64,000 nucleotides of DNA, from contig CANQXE010000007.1 of the NCBI GenBank assembly GCA_947627725.1, positions 52,117-116,116 of the forward strand, read 5' to 3'. Positions 39,104 through 48,431 of this stretch are shown here, piece after piece; positions within the stretch are counted from its first letter, which is position 1, and the number at the start of each line of letters is the position of its first letter. The notes under the pieces were generated by a model that did not search any database, had not been told where the DNA came from, and saw nothing but the letters and a program-made list of their open reading frames with translations. The position numbers and the translations under genes are program-made. Source of the DNA: an uncultured Clostridia bacterium (GTDB lineage Bacteria; Bacillota; Clostridia; Oscillospirales; Acutalibacteraceae).

Positions 39104-41818
39104 GTGAAAAAAATAATATCTATTTTATTATCATTTACTGTAATTATAAATATTATTACAATTTTTTCTACAGAAACATTTACTGTACAGGCTGCCGACT
39201 ATGCGGCTACATTAAAAAACAAAGGCTTTCCGGAAAGTTATATTGATGACCTGGTAGCTCTGCATAACAAACATCCTAAATGGATTTTTGAGCCGCTTAA
39301 AACAAATCTCAATTTTCAAACTGCCGTAAACGGTGAGCGTAAAAATCATTCAAGCCAGCTCATTGAAAAACTTTCAGGGACAAGCACCTCCATGTACTGT
39401 GATTGTTCCTCATGTAAAAAGAACGGAAAATACGTTATTCAGGAGGCAAGCAACTGGGTTTCCGCTTCTGAAAAGGCGGTTAAATATTATATGGACCCGA
39501 GAAATTTCCTTAACGAAAAAGGTATTTTCCAGTTTGAATCTACCGAATACGACGGTACACAGACTAAAGCAGGCGTAGAATCAATACTTAAAGGCACATG
39601 GATGTATAATACGCCTATTTCATACTATAACACAGCGGGTAGCTATGTAACACTGAAATCTAAAATCACATATTCCGACTCAATTATGAGTTCAGCCTCA
39701 AGAAGCGGTATGAGCGCTTACTACCTTGCGTCAAAAATCAGACAGGAAAACGGAGGAGCAACAGCGTCCGCAACAGCGGTTAAGGGTACTGTAAGCCCGT
39801 TCCAAGGCATATACAATTATTATAATATAGGCGCGTATACCGGCGCTATGGACGGACTCGCCTGGGCAGCCGGATTTTTAAAGTTGAATAAAAATGCAAC
39901 GCTTTACTCATCATATGACAGCTCCTCAAAAAAAGCGGGCGGAACAAAAACATCTATAAAATCCGGTCAGTATATGACATGGAGAGCAAATTGCGGCAAC
40001 TATTTTTATGTCAGACTTTATAATGAGGGCAACGGATATACCGAAGGAAAAAGCGGTTATGTTTTAAAAAGCGACGTCAGGACAACCTATATGGGTGACA
40101 CAGGCAGCGGCTGGGGCAGACCGTGGTACTCACCTCATCTTTCAATTTTATACGGCGCAAAATATATTGCTCAGGATTTTAAAACGCAAAACACAGGCTA
40201 TCTTCAGAAATTTAACGTAACGCCGAAAGCCAATACCTTGTATACACATGAATATATGGCAAATGTTGCCGCCGCCGCGGCTGAATCGGCAACTACATAT
40301 AACGCATACAAGAATGCGAATATCCTTGACGTTACAAAGACTTTTTACATTCCCATATTCAACAATATGCCAAATGACAGCACATCGGATGTAGGCACAA
40401 CACCTGCTGACGTAACGGGACTTACGGTAACAAACGCTGATTCAAAATCAATCAGTCTCTCGTGGAAGGCTGTAAGCGATGTAACAGGCTACCGAATTGA
40501 GCTTTATGACAACGGAAAGTATTCTTATTACGGTAAAACCTCAAAAACAAGCTTTACCGTAAGCGGACTTACAAGCTGCAAGGGCTATAAGATAAGAGTA
40601 AAAGCATATAAAGCCGTTTCAGGTACAAATTATTTCAGCAAAAACTGGATTGAGGTCAGCTACGCGACAAGGGCAACAAGGGTAAGTAATTTCCGAGCAA
40701 CCGCAAGCAACAGTTCTTCAATAACACTTGGCTGGAATAAAAAATCAGGCGCGACAGGCTATTCGGTATATAAGTACGATACAAATACGAAAAAATACGT
40801 GCTTTATAAAACGATAGCAGGCTTAAACAACACATCGCTTAATGTAACAGGTCTTAAAAGCAATACGAAGTACCAGTTCAAAATTAATGCTTATCTTAAT
40901 TATGGCGGCAAAACCTATAACGGCTATTCAAGCGACGCGCTAAGCGCCTCAACAAAATACAATGTTACAGTCGGCAATGTAACAGGACTTAATGTTAAGT
41001 CAGCAGATTCAAAATCCATTACGCTGTCATGGAAGGCTGTAAGCGGTGTAACAGGCTACCGAATTGAGCTTTATGACAACGGAAAGTATTCTTATTACGG
41101 TAAAACCTCAAAAACCAGCTTTACCGTAAGCGGACTTACAAATTGCAAGGGCTACAAGATAAGAGTAAAAGCATATAAAGCCGTTTCGGGTACAAATTAT
41201 TTCAACAATAACTGGATTGAAGTCAGTTATGCGACAAGGGCAACAAGGGTAAGTAATTTCCGCGCAACAGGAAGCAACAACTCTGCAATATACCTTGCGT
41301 GGAATAAAAAATCAGGCGCGACAGGCTACAAGATTTATAAGTACGATACGAGTAAGAAAAATTATGTACTTTACCAAACGGTTAAAGGCTCAAATAATAC
41401 AACCCTTAAAGTATCGGGACTTAAAAATAACACAAAGTACCAGTTTAAGATTTACGCTTACCTCACCTATAACGGAAAGACCTATAACGGCTACTGCAGC
41501 AATGCGATAAGCGCCTCAACAAAATACAATATGGTAACCGTAAACAGCGTTTCATCTTCTAAAGCAAAACAGATAGCTGTTAAATGGAATAAGGCTTTGT
41601 ATAATTGCAGCGGTTATCAGGTTATGTGGTCAACCACAAGCAATTTTTCAGACAATTACAAATCCGTTTATGTAAGCGGTCAAAACAAGCTTTCAACCAC
41701 TCTTAAAACGTCTCAGAGCAAAAAATACTACTATGTACGTGTAAGAGCGTATAAAACGGTAAATTCCAAAAAAACATATTGCTCCTGGAGCGCTGTAAAG
41801 AAAATTAAGGTTAAATAG
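39104..41818 (+). CDS. Secreted N-acetylglucosaminidase (GH73-like) with Fn3 repeats
   Basis: This roughly 904-residue secreted protein likely cuts peptidoglycan. A signal peptide (1 to about 30, ending TVQAAD) is followed by a glucosaminidase domain in which MSAYYLASKIRQENGG carries the probable catalytic Glu215. An SH3-like insert lies near residues 265-325. At least five Fn3-type modules follow, two of them a tandem duplicate of the previous pair. The last ends VKKIKVK and resembles the end of the transglutaminase-like protein at 50632-53781. I prefer GTG at 39104 (MKKIIS), 11 nt past AGGAG; the GTG at 39092 overlaps that site. Confidence 0.85.
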   Translation: MKKIISILLSFTVIINIITIFSTETFTVQAADYAATLKNKGFPESYIDDLVALHNKHPKWIFEPLKTNLNFQTAVNGERKNHSSQLIEKLSGTSTSMYCDCSSCKKNGKYVIQEASNWVSASEKAVKYYMDPRNFLNEKGIFQFESTEYDGTQTKAGVESILKGTWMYNTPISYYNTAGSYVTLKSKITYSDSIMSSASRSGMSAYYLASKIRQENGGATASATAVKGTVSPFQGIYNYYNIGAYTGAMDGLAWAAGFLKLNKNATLYSSYDSSSKKAGGTKTSIKSGQYMTWRANCGNYFYVRLYNEGNGYTEGKSGYVLKSDVRTTYMGDTGSGWGRPWYSPHLSILYGAKYIAQDFKTQNTGYLQKFNVTPKANTLYTHEYMANVAAAAAESATTYNAYKNANILDVTKTFYIPIFNNMPNDSTSDVGTTPADVTGLTVTNADSKSISLSWKAVSDVTGYRIELYDNGKYSYYGKTSKTSFTVSGLTSCKGYKIRVKAYKAVSGTNYFSKNWIEVSYATRATRVSNFRATASNSSSITLGWNKKSGATGYSVYKYDTNTKKYVLYKTIAGLNNTSLNVTGLKSNTKYQFKINAYLNYGGKTYNGYSSDALSASTKYNVTVGNVTGLNVKSADSKSITLSWKAVSGVTGYRIELYDNGKYSYYGKTSKTSFTVSGLTNCKGYKIRVKAYKAVSGTNYFNNNWIEVSYATRATRVSNFRATGSNNSAIYLAWNKKSGATGYKIYKYDTSKKNYVLYQTVKGSNNTTLKVSGLKNNTKYQFKIYAYLTYNGKTYNGYCSNAISASTKYNMVTVNSVSSSKAKQIAVKWNKALYNCSGYQVMWSTTSNFSDNYKSVYVSGQNKLSTTLKTSQSKKYYYVRVRAYKTVNSKKTYCSWSAVKKIKVK
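40409..41542 (+). repeat. Tandem duplication of an Fn3 pair (period 567 bp)
   Basis: Two in-frame units of 189 codons lie side by side (about 40409-40975 and 40976-41542). The stretch around 40462-40700 matches 41029-41267 almost base for base, including synonymous positions, while the rest has drifted. This points to a recent duplication or gene conversion within the gene. Confidence 0.9.
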
Positions 41819-41829
41819 CAGCATAACAA

Positions 41830-41870
41830 AAGAGGCTGTCTCAACTGAGAAATGCGTGAGACAGCCTCTT
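41830..41870 (+). terminator. Bidirectional terminator between glucosaminidase and putP
   Basis: A 14-bp perfect stem (41830-41843 with 41857-41870) lies between two converging genes. A-rich and T-rich flanks allow action in both directions. Confidence 0.9.
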
Positions 41871-41882
41871 AAATATTTCAGT

Positions 41883-43409
41883 TTATTTCATTGACTTTAC
41901 CTTTTCATAGGCATCAATAATTTCCTGCTCAGGCTTCGGTGTTAAGAGAGATACAACTACATTAACAACAAGACCTATAATAAACGCGGGGAGAAGCTCA
42001 TAGATGTTGAGTACATCCGAAAGACCTGAAATAACTTTTTTCCATACAAATACCATTATTCCGCCTGCGAGCATACCCGCAATAGCACCGTATTTATTTG
42101 AACGCTTCCAGAAGAGTGAGAGGAGCATAACAGGACCGAATGACGCGCCAAAGCCTGCCCACGCAAATGAAACAATGCCAAATACAGATGAGTTGGGATC
42201 CCACGCGATTACAACACCAATAACAGCGATGACAATTAAAACTCCCCTTGCAATAATCATCTTCGCCTTTTCATTAAGATTGAGCCTGAAAAGACCGCCG
42301 AGAATATTCTCCGACATTGATGATGAGGCGGCAAGAAGCTGGCTGTCAGAGGTAGACATCGTGCTTGCAAGGATACCCGCAAGTATTACACCCGCGATAA
42401 GCGCAAAAATAACACCGTTTTGTGAGAGAAGATTTGATATCTGAATTATAATCGTTTCGCTGTCTTCAAGCGGCGCAAGAGAATTATTGTTAACCATTCC
42501 GAGACCTACAACGCCTATTAAAACAGCTATACCCATTGAAATTACAACCCAGACAGACGCAACACGGCGTGAAATCTTGACTTTATTCACGTCTTTTATA
42601 GCCATAAATCTGAGAAGAATATGCGGCATACCGAAATATCCGAGAGCCCATGCAAGTGTTGATACGACTTTAATCGCACCGTACGGCGAGGCGCCGCCTG
42701 TTTTGGCATCATACGTATTGAACATATCAAGATAACCGGGGAGAGCCTTTGCGTTCATCATTACTGTATCCCAGCCCCCTGCCTGTGATATACCGAAAAC
42801 AAGAACTACAATAAGCGCAATGGTCATTATTATTGACTGAATAAGGTCGGTAGTTGACGCGGCATTAAAACCGCCAAGCGATGTGTAGCCAACAATTATA
42901 ATTGCGGAGATAATCATAGCGAGATGATAGTCAACGCCGAAAAGAGTTCCGAAGAGCTTTCCGCAGGCGGCAAAGCCCGATGCGGTATACGGAACGAAGA
43001 ACACAATAATAACAACAGCGGCAATTGCCATGAGTATTCTGCTGTTGTCCTTATATCTAAGTGAAAAATAATCGGGTATTGTAATAGCGCCGATATGCTC
43101 CGAATAATTACGGAGCTTTTTCGCAACGATAAGCCAGTTAAGATATGTACCTACGGCAAGACCTATAACTGTCCATCCGACATCCGCTACACCTGAAAGA
43201 TATGCCAGACCGGGAAGTCCCATAAGCAGATAGCTTGACATATCGGACGCCTCGGCGCTCATTGCGGTAACAATAGGTCCGAGCCTTCGCCCGCCGAGAT
43301 AAAAATCACCGACATTACTTGTTCGTTTTGAAAAAACAGCGCCTATAATTACCATTGCCACAAGATAAACAGCAATGACAATCATAATACATATTTGCGC
43401 AGTTGTCAT
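41883..43409 (-). CDS. putP: Sodium/proline symporter
   Basis: This 508-residue member of the SSS family couples Na+ entry to proline uptake. About thirteen membrane helices are present. DFYLGGRRLGPIVTAMSAEASDMSSYLLMG is represented by its two halves (GGRRLGPIV and MSAEASDMSSYLL), the Na+-site hallmark of PutP. The ATG at 43409 (MTTAQICIM) is seven bases after GGAGG, whereas the upstream ATGs overlap that site. It is transcribed alone. Confidence 0.93.
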   Translation of the reverse strand: MTTAQICIMIVIAVYLVAMVIIGAVFSKRTSNVGDFYLGGRRLGPIVTAMSAEASDMSSYLLMGLPGLAYLSGVADVGWTVIGLAVGTYLNWLIVAKKLRNYSEHIGAITIPDYFSLRYKDNSRILMAIAAVVIIVFFVPYTASGFAACGKLFGTLFGVDYHLAMIISAIIIVGYTSLGGFNAASTTDLIQSIIMTIALIVVLVFGISQAGGWDTVMMNAKALPGYLDMFNTYDAKTGGASPYGAIKVVSTLAWALGYFGMPHILLRFMAIKDVNKVKISRRVASVWVVISMGIAVLIGVVGLGMVNNNSLAPLEDSETIIIQISNLLSQNGVIFALIAGVILAGILASTMSTSDSQLLAASSSMSENILGGLFRLNLNEKAKMIIARGVLIVIAVIGVVIAWDPNSSVFGIVSFAWAGFGASFGPVMLLSLFWKRSNKYGAIAGMLAGGIMVFVWKKVISGLSDVLNIYELLPAFIIGLVVNVVVSLLTPKPEQEIIDAYEKVKSMK

Positions 43410-43444
43410 TTTCATTCCTCCATCCATTTTCATAAATATAAAAG

Positions 43445-43475
43445 GGCACCGTGCAATTCACAAAAACACGATGCC
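43445..43475 (-). terminator. Terminator after the GH51 gene
   Basis: A 9-bp stem with one mismatch (43445-43453 with 43467-43475), followed by a T-rich tract on the minus strand. Confidence 0.7.
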
Positions 43476-43515
43476 TTATTTTAACATATTAAAGCGGTAA
43501 TGTAAAGTTTAAATA

Positions 43516-45091
<1,576 letters not shown>

Positions 45092-45141
45092 TGAGAAATC
45101 AATTAGGGGATTGTATCCGACCACTGATTTCAAAAAAGAAA

Positions 45142-45163
45142 CCCGCCGCCTTAGAGGCGGGGG
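45142..45163 (-). terminator. Terminator after the flavin reductase-rubredoxin gene
   Basis: A GC-rich stem (45142-45150 with 45156-45163, one bulge) is followed by a TTTCTTTTTT tract on the minus strand. Confidence 0.85.
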
Positions 45164-45177
45164 ACATCTTGCCCAAG

Positions 45178-45780
45178 TTATAAAGGCTTGAACGCGTCCG
45201 CCGAATGCTTGCATATCGGGCAGATAAAATCCTCAGGAAGCTCATCGCCCTCATATATATAACCGCATATTTCACAGATAAAGCCCTTTTTCTTTGCGGG
45301 CTGCGGTTTTGGCTTGATATTATCAAAATAATACTGATAAGTTACAGATTTTTCGTCTGAAAGCGTCTGCGCCTCGGTTACCTCCGCAATAAAAAGGGTG
45401 TGCGTACCGCAGTCAACCTCATTAATCACCTTACCCGAAATAAAGGCGTTTGTGAAAGTGGAAATATATACAATACCGTTTTCACCTCTCGGCATATTAC
45501 CGGAAACAATCTTATTTGTATCCCTTCCGCTCTTAAATCCGTAATGCTGAAAAACTGAAAAAGGCACGCTTTGCGTAAGAACCGATACGTTGAAAACACC
45601 TGTCTTCTTAATCATATCGTGTGTATAATTACTCTTGTTGACAGTAATTGAGATACAAAGCGGAGAATCCGTCACCTGCTGAACAGTATTAATGATACAG
45701 CCGTTATCCCTTTTACCGTCACGTGCCGTTAAAACAAACAGCCCATAGCTGAGCTTAAAAACAGAAGCCTTATCAATCAC
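45178..45780 (-). CDS. Flavin reductase-rubredoxin fusion (high-molecular-weight rubredoxin type)
   Basis: This 200-residue protein has an FMN-binding flavin reductase domain (about residues 1-155, with LSYGLFVLTARDGK and DSPLCISITVNKSNYT). After a Lys/Pro linker comes a C-terminal rubredoxin with two Cys pairs, CEICG and CPICK, that bind one iron. Such fusions pass electrons from NAD(P)H to oxygen- or peroxide-reducing proteins in anaerobes. The GTG at 45780 is preferred because AGGTGA lies just upstream and is overlapped by the GTG at 45789. It overlaps the end of the frameshifted EamA gene. Confidence 0.9.
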   Translation of the reverse strand: MIDKASVFKLSYGLFVLTARDGKRDNGCIINTVQQVTDSPLCISITVNKSNYTHDMIKKTGVFNVSVLTQSVPFSVFQHYGFKSGRDTNKIVSGNMPRGENGIVYISTFTNAFISGKVINEVDCGTHTLFIAEVTEAQTLSDEKSVTYQYYFDNIKPKPQPAKKKGFICEICGYIYEGDELPEDFICPICKHSADAFKPL

Positions 45781-46722
45781 ATTTATCACCTTTCTTTTTT
45801 ATATTAACAATGATTATACCTGCTGAAACAAGCATAAGCGCAAGCATTGTCCTTATGCCTGAGCCGGCAGAACTTTCGCCTAAAAATACGGCAGCAAAAC
45901 ACAGCCGAATATCGGCGTCATAAAGCCGAATACCGCAACCCTTGACACATCGTTGTGCTTAAGCAGTATTCCCCACAGTGTATATGCGGCGGCAGACAGA
46001 AAAGCCAAATAAATAAGCAGTAAAATTCCCTTTATACCGCCCTCTGAAATTTTTCCGCCAATGGCAAGACCCGATACAATCATTACAAGTCCGCCCAAAA
46101 CAAACTGATAACCGCTTAAAACTATGGTGTTTTCAGCTTGTGAATAACGCTTTATAAGGACAGAAGACACGGCATAGGATATTGACGAAAGCAATATGAA
46201 GCCTTCACCGAAAAGGGAAAAAGCGCTGTCAGAAGACGTATCGGAAAGATTAACGATTACAGTCCCCGCAAATCCGATAATACATCCTGCCGCTTTTTGA
46301 AAACTCAGCTTTTCCTGCTTTAACACGAGGGCGGATATAAGTACGGCGAAAAATACGCTTGTACTGTTAATTACAGAGCTCTTTGTCCCTGTTGTGTGCG
46401 CAAGTCCGATGTAGAAAAACAGGTACTGCAATATTGTCTGAAAAAGCGAGAGCATACAAACGCATTTAATATTCTCACGCTTGGGATAAAGAAACTTTTT
46501 TGAAATCATACTTCCGGATATTATAACCAGAATTCCCGCAAGTGTAAACCTTATACCTGCAAAAAGTATTTGTGACGAATAGTCATCAGAGCTGATTTCA
46601 AAAAGCCTGTAGCCTATTTTGATAAACGGAAAAGCACTGCCCCAAAGCGCACAGCATACCATTGCGATGAGGCAAACAATTATCGGATTTTTTAAACCGG
46701 GAAATTGATTTTTCGGGCGCAT
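45773..46722 (-). pseudogene. EamA/DMT-family transporter with a single-base frameshift
   Basis: The frame from ATG 46722 reads a ten-helix drug/metabolite transporter (CLIAMVCCALWGSAFPFIK, then GTKSSVINSTSVFFAVL) but stops early at 45880 after MTPIFGCVLLPYF. Adding one base in the four-base run at 45896-45899 restores GCVFAAVFLGESSAGSG and the last helix, with a stop at 45773. So the gene has lost one T on its coding strand, or the base is missing from the assembly. The start follows the dut stop by one base, which implies coupling. Substrate unknown. Confidence 0.85.
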
Positions 46723-46723
46723 T

Positions 46724-47233
46724 TTATTTTGTAGTTGAGCCGAATCCGCCGTCTCTGATACCGTCTGTATCATCGTCAACCGTTATGCCGTACTGCATGA
46801 AAATGCCCTGCGCGAATCCGTCCCCTGCCGATACGGCGGCAACGTGACCCTCGTCGTGAGCGTCACAGCTTATCTTAATCATAATATGCCCTTCGTTTGA
46901 CGAGTTATAGTAATCGGAGTCGATAATCCCAACCGTGTTGTCAAGTTGGCATCTGTGCTTGAATCCGAGACCCGAACGCGGGTAAATTGAAAGCACCCAG
47001 CCCTCGTCAATTTTAGAACGTATACCCGTCGGTACAAGCGTGGACTTGTCCTTAACAAACGTAACATCCGCCGGAGCGTAAAAATCATAGCCTGCCGAGC
47101 CTGTAGTAGCTCTCTTTGGAAGCTTTATACTGTCATAAATTGCTCTTACATTCTCAGTCCCGGGAAAATTCTTGAGCCAATCCTTTTCAAACTGCTCATA
47201 GGAAACTTTTTCAAATTGTGCAATTTTTTTCAT
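46724..47233 (-). CDS. dut: dUTP diphosphatase
   Basis: This 169-residue trimeric enzyme hydrolyses dUTP to dUMP, keeping uracil out of DNA. The five motifs are visible: AGYDFYAP, YPRSGLG, NTVGIIDSDYYN, DGFAQGIFM and the glycine-rich end RDGGFGSTTK. An N-terminal extension of about 45 residues precedes motif 1, longer than in minimal dUTPases. The ATG at 47233 follows AGGAG. The EamA gene follows with one base between. Confidence 0.93.
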   Translation of the reverse strand: MKKIAQFEKVSYEQFEKDWLKNFPGTENVRAIYDSIKLPKRATTGSAGYDFYAPADVTFVKDKSTLVPTGIRSKIDEGWVLSIYPRSGLGFKHRCQLDNTVGIIDSDYYNSSNEGHIMIKISCDAHDEGHVAAVSAGDGFAQGIFMQYGITVDDDTDGIRDGGFGSTTK

Positions 47234-47296
47234 GCTATTCTCCTATATAATATATAAATTTCACAGGAACATATTACCACATAAAAATAAATAAAA

Positions 47297-47333
47297 CAAT
47301 GCCAATTTGTCTTTTTTTCAGACACAGGCATTG
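47297..47333 (-). terminator. Terminator after mazF
   Basis: A 7-bp outer stem (47297-47303 with 47327-47333) encloses an inner TGTCT/AGACA helix; a T-rich tract follows on the minus strand. Confidence 0.75.
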
Positions 47334-47365
47334 TTTTTTGACAGGGGCTTGCTGCCTAAATATAA

Positions 47366-47707
47366 TCACAGACCGAAACTTACGCTGAGTGCTTGATTTA
47401 CCTTTCCCATATCGCTGGTATCAAGGCTTCCCATTTTTTCCTTAAGCCTTCTTTTATCAATGGTGCGTACCTGCTCAAGAAGAACAATGCTGTCCTTTGC
47501 GAGTCCGCAGTTTCTTGCGTCGACCTCAATATGCGTCGGCAAATTATTTTTATCTCTTTGCGAGGTAATTGCGGCGGCAATGACTGTTGGTGAAAATTTA
47601 TTGCCGACATCATTTTGCACAATCAAAACAGGTCTTACGCCTCCCTGCTCAGAACCAACAACGGGACTTAAATCAGCATAGTAAATTTCGCCTCGTTTGA
47701 TTAACAA
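47366..47707 (-). CDS. mazF: MazF/PemK-family toxin endoribonuclease
   Basis: This 113-residue protein matches the Firmicutes MazF/EndoA type, which cuts mRNA at short sequence sites. LIKRGEIYYADLSPVVGSEQ and RPVLIVQNDVGNKFSPTVI are the conserved beginning, with the catalytic Arg and Thr (ITSQ) region intact. The start is TTG at 47707 with AAGGTGA upstream. No antitoxin gene is seen within the 213 nt upstream, where B. subtilis has ndoAI. A 10-bp leader hairpin at 47740-47783 may matter for its control. Confidence 0.92.
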   Translation of the reverse strand: MLIKRGEIYYADLSPVVGSEQGGVRPVLIVQNDVGNKFSPTVIAAAITSQRDKNNLPTHIEVDARNCGLAKDSIVLLEQVRTIDKRRLKEKMGSLDTSDMGKVNQALSVSFGL

Positions 47708-47739
47708 TTAAATCACCTTCATAAATTTCTTGCGTCTTT

Positions 47740-47783
47740 AGGGTGATAAAATTCAAATAAATCTGTCTAAGCATTACCACCCT
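47740..47783 (-). promoter_or_regulatory. Leader hairpin upstream of mazF
   Basis: A 10-bp stem (47740-47749 with 47774-47783, one G-T pair) around a 24-nt loop lies 33 nt before the mazF TTG. The rest of 47784-47920 shows no gene and no clear second element apart from the cotJA leader. Confidence 0.45.
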
Positions 47784-47920
47784 TTACTTTCAAAATTAGC
47801 ATTGCCATATTTCATTCGTCCTATACCATTATATGTAAATTCTTTTTTAAGGTTTTTTGTCAAATAACAATTTTTTTAGTATATCATAAAATGAATTAGT
47901 ACAATGAAAGGAGAAAAATT

Positions 47921-48127
47921 ATGGATAATTATGTTGACCTTTTTAAACCCAGCTTTCTGAAAAAGGACCAGCGTCCTGCTTTACCCGCTGACGCTACCGT
48001 AACGATGTCTTACGTTCCTTTACAGCTTGAACTTATAACATATGATGAAGAAAAAGGGCTTGATAACGGAACAATATTCCCTGCCCTCAACAAACCGTTT
48101 TTAGGAAGGATGGTAAAAAGAATATGA
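47921..48127 (+). CDS. cotJA: Spore coat-associated protein CotJA
   Basis: This 68-residue protein resembles CotJA of the spore coat inner layer. YVPLQLELITYDEEKGLDNG and TIFPALNKPFLG correspond to its conserved core. The ribosome site is AAAGGAG. A sporulation sigma-E type -10 (CATAAAAT at 47885-47892) is possible but the -35 is not convincing. The gene overlaps cotJB by four bases (ATGA). Its presence supports a spore-forming organism. Confidence 0.85.
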   Translation: MDNYVDLFKPSFLKKDQRPALPADATVTMSYVPLQLELITYDEEKGLDNGTIFPALNKPFLGRMVKRI

Positions 48128-48372
48128 GTATGAGTAAAACCAAGCTTTTAAGACGGGTAAGCGCTCTCGGCTTTGCGATGCAGGAATTCAGACTTTTTTT
48201 AGATACACATCCAGACGATACTGACGCATTAGAGCTTTTTAACAGCTATAAGAAAAAATATGATGCGGCAAAGGATGAATATGAAAAGGAGTTCGGTCCT
48301 CTCACCCTGAACGGCTGTAATTCTGACGAATGGCTTAAAAATCCGTGGCCGTGGGACAATGCCGACAACTAA
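48124..48372 (+). CDS. cotJB: Spore coat protein CotJB
   Basis: This 82-residue protein matches CotJB: LLRRVSALGFAMQEFRLFLD, then THPDDTDALELFNSYKKKY and the C-terminal LKNPWPWDNA. It is translationally coupled to cotJA. In Bacillus the third gene, cotJC, encodes a Mn catalase-like coat protein. Here a terminator follows cotJB directly and no cotJC is found, although a Mn catalase family gene lies at the far left edge. Confidence 0.88.
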   Translation: MSMSKTKLLRRVSALGFAMQEFRLFLDTHPDDTDALELFNSYKKKYDAAKDEYEKEFGPLTLNGCNSDEWLKNPWPWDNADN

Positions 48373-48390
48373 ACAATAGCAACTAAAAAA

Positions 48391-48418
48391 GAGTACAAAG
48401 CTGTAACGCTTTGTACTC
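48391..48418 (+). terminator. Bidirectional terminator between cotJB and dacF-like gene
   Basis: An 11-bp stem (48391-48401 with 48408-48418) between two converging genes, with A and T runs on the two sides. Confidence 0.88.
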
Positions 48419-48431
48419 TCGCTTTTTATAA

